NCBI RefSeq assembly: GCF_023612255.1
Contig: NZ_CP063231.1
Span: forward strand, 3,392,001-3,456,000
Direction: 5' to 3'
From: Luteibacter flocculans
GTDB taxonomy: Bacteria; Pseudomonadota; Gammaproteobacteria; Xanthomonadales; Rhodanobacteraceae
DNA length: 64,000 bases
Part shown: piece by piece, positions 60,157 to 64,000 of the stretch
Layout of the letters: every line of letters starts with the position of its first letter
Numbering within the stretch: the first letter of the stretch is position 1
Position numbers and translations under genes: made by a program
The notes under the pieces: generated by a model
Databases searched by the model: none
What the model was told of the DNA's origin: nothing
Seen by the model: only the letters and a program-made list of their open reading frames with translations

Positions 60157-62127
60157 ATGCAGAGTCCCGCACCCCGCTCCGCCGCCCGTCCGATCGATGT
60201 CGCCTGCCTCGGTCGGCTTGCCGTGGACCTTTACGCCCAGCAGATCGGCGCGCGCCTGGAAGATGCCACGAGCTTCGCCAAGTACCTCGGCGGCTCGTCG
60301 GCCAACGTCGCCTTCGGTACCGCGCGACTCGGCCTTCGTTCGGCCATGCTCTCGCGCGTGGGCGACGACCATATGGGTCGCTTCCTTACCGAAACCCTGC
60401 AAGCAGAGGGTTGCGACGTGCGCCAGGTGAAGATCGATCCGGATCGACTGACGGCCCTCGCGATCCTCGGCATCAAGGATCGCGAAACCTTTCCGCTGCT
60501 GTTCTACCGCGAGAACTGCGCCGACATGGCGCTGGCGGACACGGATATCGACGAGGACTTCATCGCCTCGTGCCGCGCGCTGGCCATCACCGGCACGCAC
60601 TTCTCCCAACCCGGTGTCCACGCGGCCAGCACGCGCGCGATCCAACTGGCGCGCAAGCACGATGTCCGCACCGTGCTCGACATCGACTATCGTCCCGTCC
60701 TCTGGGGCCTGACCGGCCGCGGCGAGGGCGAGCGTCGCTTCGTCGCCGCCGAGCACGTGACGGCGCACCTGCAAGGCATCCTCGGCGGCTTCGACGTCAT
60801 CGTCGGCACGGAAGAGGAATTCCACATTGCGGGCGGCAGCGAGGACCTCGTCGCTGCGCTGCGCGCGGTGCGCGGGATCAGTGCCGCCACGCTCGTGGTC
60901 AAGCGTGGCCCACTCGGCTGCAGTGTCATCGAAGGCGCCGTACCCGATAACGTCGACGATGCACTGACCTACCGCGGCAGCCGCGTGGAGGTGCTCAACG
61001 TGCTCGGTGCGGGCGACGCGTTCCTCTCGGGTTTCCTCGCCGGCTGGCTGCGCGGCGAGTCCGTCGAACGTGCCTGCGCCTTCGCCAATGCCTGTGGCGC
61101 GATCGTCGTGTCGCGGCATGGCTGTGCTCCCGCGATGCCGGGGCGTGCCGAACTGGACGCATTCCTCGCCCGCGAGGGCGGCGTGACCCGTCCGGACCAG
61201 GATGCCGAGCTGGCCCATCTGCATCGCACCGCTGTGCCGCGCAAGCCGTGGCACGAACTCTACGTCTTCGCCTTCGATCATCGCGTACCGTTCTTCGAGC
61301 TGGCGCGTGATGTCGGGGCAGACGAAGCCCGCCTGCCACGCCTCAAGAATCTGCTGGTGGACGCCGTGGCCGCCACCGAGCAGGCGGGCAAGCTGCACGG
61401 GCATGTCGGCCTGCTTTGCGACGATCGCTACGGGCAGGACGCATTGAATGCGGCCACCGGACGGGGCTGGTGGATCGGCCGTCCCGTGGAAGTGTCCGGC
61501 TCCAATCCGCTGGAATTCGAACGCGGCCGGTCGATCGGCAGCCAACTCGTCGCATGGCCGCGCGAGCACGTCATCAAATGCCTGGTCGCGTTCGATCCGG
61601 ATGCCGATCCGCTGGATCGCGTGGAACAGGAAACCCAGTTGCGGTCGCTCTACGACGCCGCGCAACTCAGCGGCCACGAACTGCTGCTGGAAGTCATCCC
61701 GCCCGGGTGCACGAGCCAGGCGCAGCGCGATGAACGCGTGCTGCGCTCGCTCAAGCGCATCTACAACCTCGGCATTCGCCCCGACTGGTGGAAGCTCTGC
61801 CCGCCAGCGAGCGACGCCTGGGGCGCCATCGACGCCCTGATCCAGGAGCGCGACCCGCACTGCCGCGGCGTGCTGTTGCTCGGGCTCAACGCCACCGCCG
61901 AGGTGCTCGGCGACGGCTTCGCCAACGCCGCGGCAAGCGAAACCTGCCGAGGCTTCGCGGTCGGCCGCACGATCTTTGCCGAACCGGCACGGGAATGGCT
62001 GGCGGGACGCATCGACGATGCCACCCTGGTCGCCCGCGCGCGTGCCTCGTTCGAGGCGATGATCGCCCTCTGGCGCGGCAGCCGGCAGCACCCCGGCGCC
62101 CGCGCGAAGGAAGGGGCCGCCGCATGA
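60157..62127 (+). CDS. iolC: bifunctional 5-dehydro-2-deoxygluconokinase with DUF2090 domain
   Basis: A 656-residue two-domain enzyme. The N-terminal PfkB kinase (about 10-330) phosphorylates 5-dehydro-2-deoxygluconate. It has GGSSANVAFG, DIDYRPVLWG and the catalytic motif LGAGDAF with Asp287. The C-terminal DUF2090 domain (about 350-640) begins PWHELYVFAFDHRVPFFEL and resembles an aldolase-like fold. Together they may cover kinase and 6-phospho-5-dehydro-2-deoxygluconate aldolase (IolJ) steps, as in other proteobacteria. Its stop overlaps the iolD ATG. Confidence 0.9.
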   Translation: MQSPAPRSAARPIDVACLGRLAVDLYAQQIGARLEDATSFAKYLGGSSANVAFGTARLGLRSAMLSRVGDDHMGRFLTETLQAEGCDVRQVKIDPDRLTALAILGIKDRETFPLLFYRENCADMALADTDIDEDFIASCRALAITGTHFSQPGVHAASTRAIQLARKHDVRTVLDIDYRPVLWGLTGRGEGERRFVAAEHVTAHLQGILGGFDVIVGTEEEFHIAGGSEDLVAALRAVRGISAATLVVKRGPLGCSVIEGAVPDNVDDALTYRGSRVEVLNVLGAGDAFLSGFLAGWLRGESVERACAFANACGAIVVSRHGCAPAMPGRAELDAFLAREGGVTRPDQDAELAHLHRTAVPRKPWHELYVFAFDHRVPFFELARDVGADEARLPRLKNLLVDAVAATEQAGKLHGHVGLLCDDRYGQDALNAATGRGWWIGRPVEVSGSNPLEFERGRSIGSQLVAWPREHVIKCLVAFDPDADPLDRVEQETQLRSLYDAAQLSGHELLLEVIPPGCTSQAQRDERVLRSLKRIYNLGIRPDWWKLCPPASDAWGAIDALIQERDPHCRGVLLLGLNATAEVLGDGFANAAASETCRGFAVGRTIFAEPAREWLAGRIDDATLVARARASFEAMIALWRGSRQHPGARAKEGAAA

Positions 62128-64000
62128 GCGACACGATCCGCCTGACCTGCGCGCAGGCACTCGTCCGCTATCTGGCGGCGCTGCAGGCGCGCGATGCGGA
62201 CGAGGAAACGTCCTACCCCCTGTTCGCCGGTGTGTTCGCCATCTTCGGCCATGGCAACGTCGCGGGGCTGGGCGAGGCGCTGTACGACATTCGCGACGAA
62301 CTGCCCACGTACCGCGCGCACAACGAGCAGGCGATGGCACACGCGGCCATCGCCTATGCGAAGGCGAGCATGCGCCGCCGGATGATGGCCGTGACCACGT
62401 CGATCGGCCCCGGCGCAACCAATCTCGTGACCGCCGCCGCGCTGGCGCACGTCAACCGGCTTCCCGTGCTGCTCCTGCCCGGCGACATCTTCGTCTCGCG
62501 TGCGCCCGACCCCGTCCTGCAGCAGCTCGAAGACTTCACCGACGGCACGGTCTCCGTGAACGATTGTTTCCGCCCGGTCTCGCGCTATTTCGATCGCATC
62601 GTCCGTCCGGAGCAATTGCTGAATGCACTGCCCCGCGCCATTCGCGCACTGACCGATCCCGCGCTGTGCGGCCCGGTGACCCTTGCGCTGCCGCAAGACG
62701 TGCAGGCCGAGGCGTATGACTTCCCGCTCGCGTTCTTCGAGCCTCGCGAGATCGTCTTCCGCGCACCGCAGCCGACCGACGACGAACTGATCGAGGCGCT
62801 GGACGCCATCGAGCAGGCCCAACGGCCGGTGATCGTTGCCGGTGGTGGCGCGCTGTACGCCAAGGCGACGCCCGCCCTGCTCGCGTTTGCCGACAAGCAC
62901 GGCGTACCGGTATGCGAAACCCAGGCCGGCAAAGGTGTCATGCCGTGGAACCACCCCCTGCATCTTGGTCCGGCGGGTGTCAGCGGTTCCAGCGCGGCAA
63001 ACGCGATCCTGCGCGAAGCCGACCTTGTCATCGCCCTGGGCACGCGTCTACAGGATTTCACCACGGCGTCCAACACGCTGTTCCGCCACGTGCCGATCCT
63101 GTCGATCAACGTCAACGGCTTCGACGCGTTGAAGGGCAACGGGCTTGAGGTGATCGGCGACGCGGCCCAGGTGATCGACGACCTGAGTTTTGGACTGGAA
63201 GACTGGGCAGCACCGGTCGCCTGGACGGCACGTGCTCGCGAAGCGGCACGCGGCTGGGTGGATGTGGTATCGCGCATCACCGAACGTCGCACACCGCCCG
63301 AAGGTCGCCTGCCGTACGACGGCGAGGTCATCGGCGCGGTGCAACGCTCATCGCCGCAATCGGCCATGAGCGACGTCGTGGTTTGCGCGGCGGGCACGCT
63401 GCCTGCCGAACTGGAAAAGCTGTGGCGCACCGAAACCGCGGGTGGTTACCACATGGAGTATGGATACTCCTGCATGGGCTACGAGATCGCGGGCGGCCTG
63501 GGCGTGAAGATGGCCCTGCCCGAACGGGAAGTGATCGTGATGGTCGGCGACGGCAGCTACCTCATGATGAACTCCGAGATCGCCACGTCGGTGATGCTGG
63601 ACGCGAAACTCATCATCGTCCTGCTCGACAACCGCGGCTACGGCTGCATCAACCGCCTCCAGCAGAGCACCGGCAGCGCGCCGTTCAACAACATGTTCGA
63701 CGACTGCCTGCACGGGCGGCACGCCGCGCCCGCGATCGACTTCGCCGCACACGCGCGCAGCCTCGGCGCCATCGCCGAACACGTGGCGGATATCGCCGAA
63801 CTGGAAGCCGCGATGCAACGGGCGCGCGCCGCCGATCGCACCTATCTCATCTGCATCGACACCGATCACACGCGCACCACCGACGAGGGCGGCTCGTGGT
63901 GGGAAGTGGCCGTGCCGGAAGTGTCGACGCGCGACGCGGTGCGCCAGGCGCGCAACGCGTACGAAACCGCCATCGAAAGCCGCAAGGCGCGGAGCAACCC
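62124..64000 (+). CDS. iolD: 3D-(3,5/4)-trihydroxycyclohexane-1,2-dione hydrolase, partial
   Basis: The first 625 codons of a ThDP-dependent ring-opening enzyme of inositol catabolism, cut by the window end. The N-terminal ThDP glutamate region YRAHNEQAMAHAAIAYAKA, the TSIGPGATNLVTAAALAH block, and the ThDP-binding GDGSYLMMNSEI followed by LDNRGYGCINRLQ are present. The ATG overlaps the iolC stop as ATGA. Downstream genes (iolE, iolB or iolH) are expected beyond 64000 but not seen. Confidence 0.95.
   Translation, partial: MSDTIRLTCAQALVRYLAALQARDADEETSYPLFAGVFAIFGHGNVAGLGEALYDIRDELPTYRAHNEQAMAHAAIAYAKASMRRRMMAVTTSIGPGATNLVTAAALAHVNRLPVLLLPGDIFVSRAPDPVLQQLEDFTDGTVSVNDCFRPVSRYFDRIVRPEQLLNALPRAIRALTDPALCGPVTLALPQDVQAEAYDFPLAFFEPREIVFRAPQPTDDELIEALDAIEQAQRPVIVAGGGALYAKATPALLAFADKHGVPVCETQAGKGVMPWNHPLHLGPAGVSGSSAANAILREADLVIALGTRLQDFTTASNTLFRHVPILSINVNGFDALKGNGLEVIGDAAQVIDDLSFGLEDWAAPVAWTARAREAARGWVDVVSRITERRTPPEGRLPYDGEVIGAVQRSSPQSAMSDVVVCAAGTLPAELEKLWRTETAGGYHMEYGYSCMGYEIAGGLGVKMALPEREVIVMVGDGSYLMMNSEIATSVMLDAKLIIVLLDNRGYGCINRLQQSTGSAPFNNMFDDCLHGRHAAPAIDFAAHARSLGAIAEHVADIAELEAAMQRARAADRTYLICIDTDHTRTTDEGGSWWEVAVPEVSTRDAVRQARNAYETAIESRKARSN

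Overview
The window is GC-rich DNA (roughly two thirds G+C) with densely packed genes and many 1-8 bp gene overlaps. Gene content points to a gammaproteobacterium of the Xanthomonadales/Lysobacterales, most likely Rhodanobacteraceae (a Luteibacter- or Dyella-like organism). The clues are a Xanthomonas-type XVIPCD secretion effector, an Oar-like TonB-dependent receptor, a PepSY-PhoP-PhoQ cluster, a DusA-type tRNA-modifying enzyme and an inositol cluster run by an RpiR-family regulator. This is inferred by reading proteins; no database was searched.

Layout. 0.2-1.8 kb: two unrecognised genes between a bidirectional terminator and a tRNA-Thr. 1.8-5.8 kb: SPOR-domain protein, coaX, birA, a small secreted protein and an MtfA-like peptidase. 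5.8-11.4 kb: PepSY/PhoP/PhoQ signalling, an acetyltransferase, DusA and a membrane EAL phosphodiesterase. 11.5-16.1 kb: a secreted protein, a hipBA toxin-antitoxin pair with a large palindromic operator, a fasciclin-domain protein, a trypsin-like protease and a DUF1801 protein. 16.3-22.1 kb: a secreted protein, an orphan ParB-like protein, an SGNH hydrolase, a methyltransferase and a GH97 glycosidase. 22.1-30.4 kb: a very large propeller-type histidine kinase, two small membrane proteins, an alpha/beta hydrolase translationally coupled to an RpfC-architecture hybrid kinase, and exonuclease III with a histone-like tail. 30.9-33.9 kb: a TonB-dependent receptor behind a 490 bp leader. 34.0-37.7 kb: the most unusual block, an XVIPCD effector, its probable immunity protein and a degenerate VirD4-like protein in one frame with that immunity protein. 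37.8-53.6 kb: mostly housekeeping and membrane genes (ferredoxin reductase, kinase, DUF3298/DUF456/DUF885 proteins, hemolysin III, universal stress protein, TonB, a cysteine-dioxygenase-like cupin with an FAD protein, two MFS exporters, cardiolipin synthase, an esterase). 53.6-54.0 kb: a minisatellite built around a long REP-type hairpin. 54.0-64.0 kb: the inositol catabolic cluster, cut off by the window end inside iolD.

How genes work together. In the inositol block two inositol-type dehydrogenases and an RpiR/SIS regulator face a divergent operon of periplasmic binding protein, permease and ATPase, followed by a two-domain IolC and by IolD. The shared intergenic region carries ATGGAA-N6-TTCCAT, which matches the GGAA-N6-TTCC operator described for IolR-type regulators. 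The effector block looks like an interbacterial-toxin module (toxin, periplasmic immunity protein, membrane adaptor), but no secretion machine is present here. The PepSY-PhoP-PhoQ genes form one coupled operon. The receptor at 30.9 kb and the TonB at 45.0 kb may function together, but they are unlinked.
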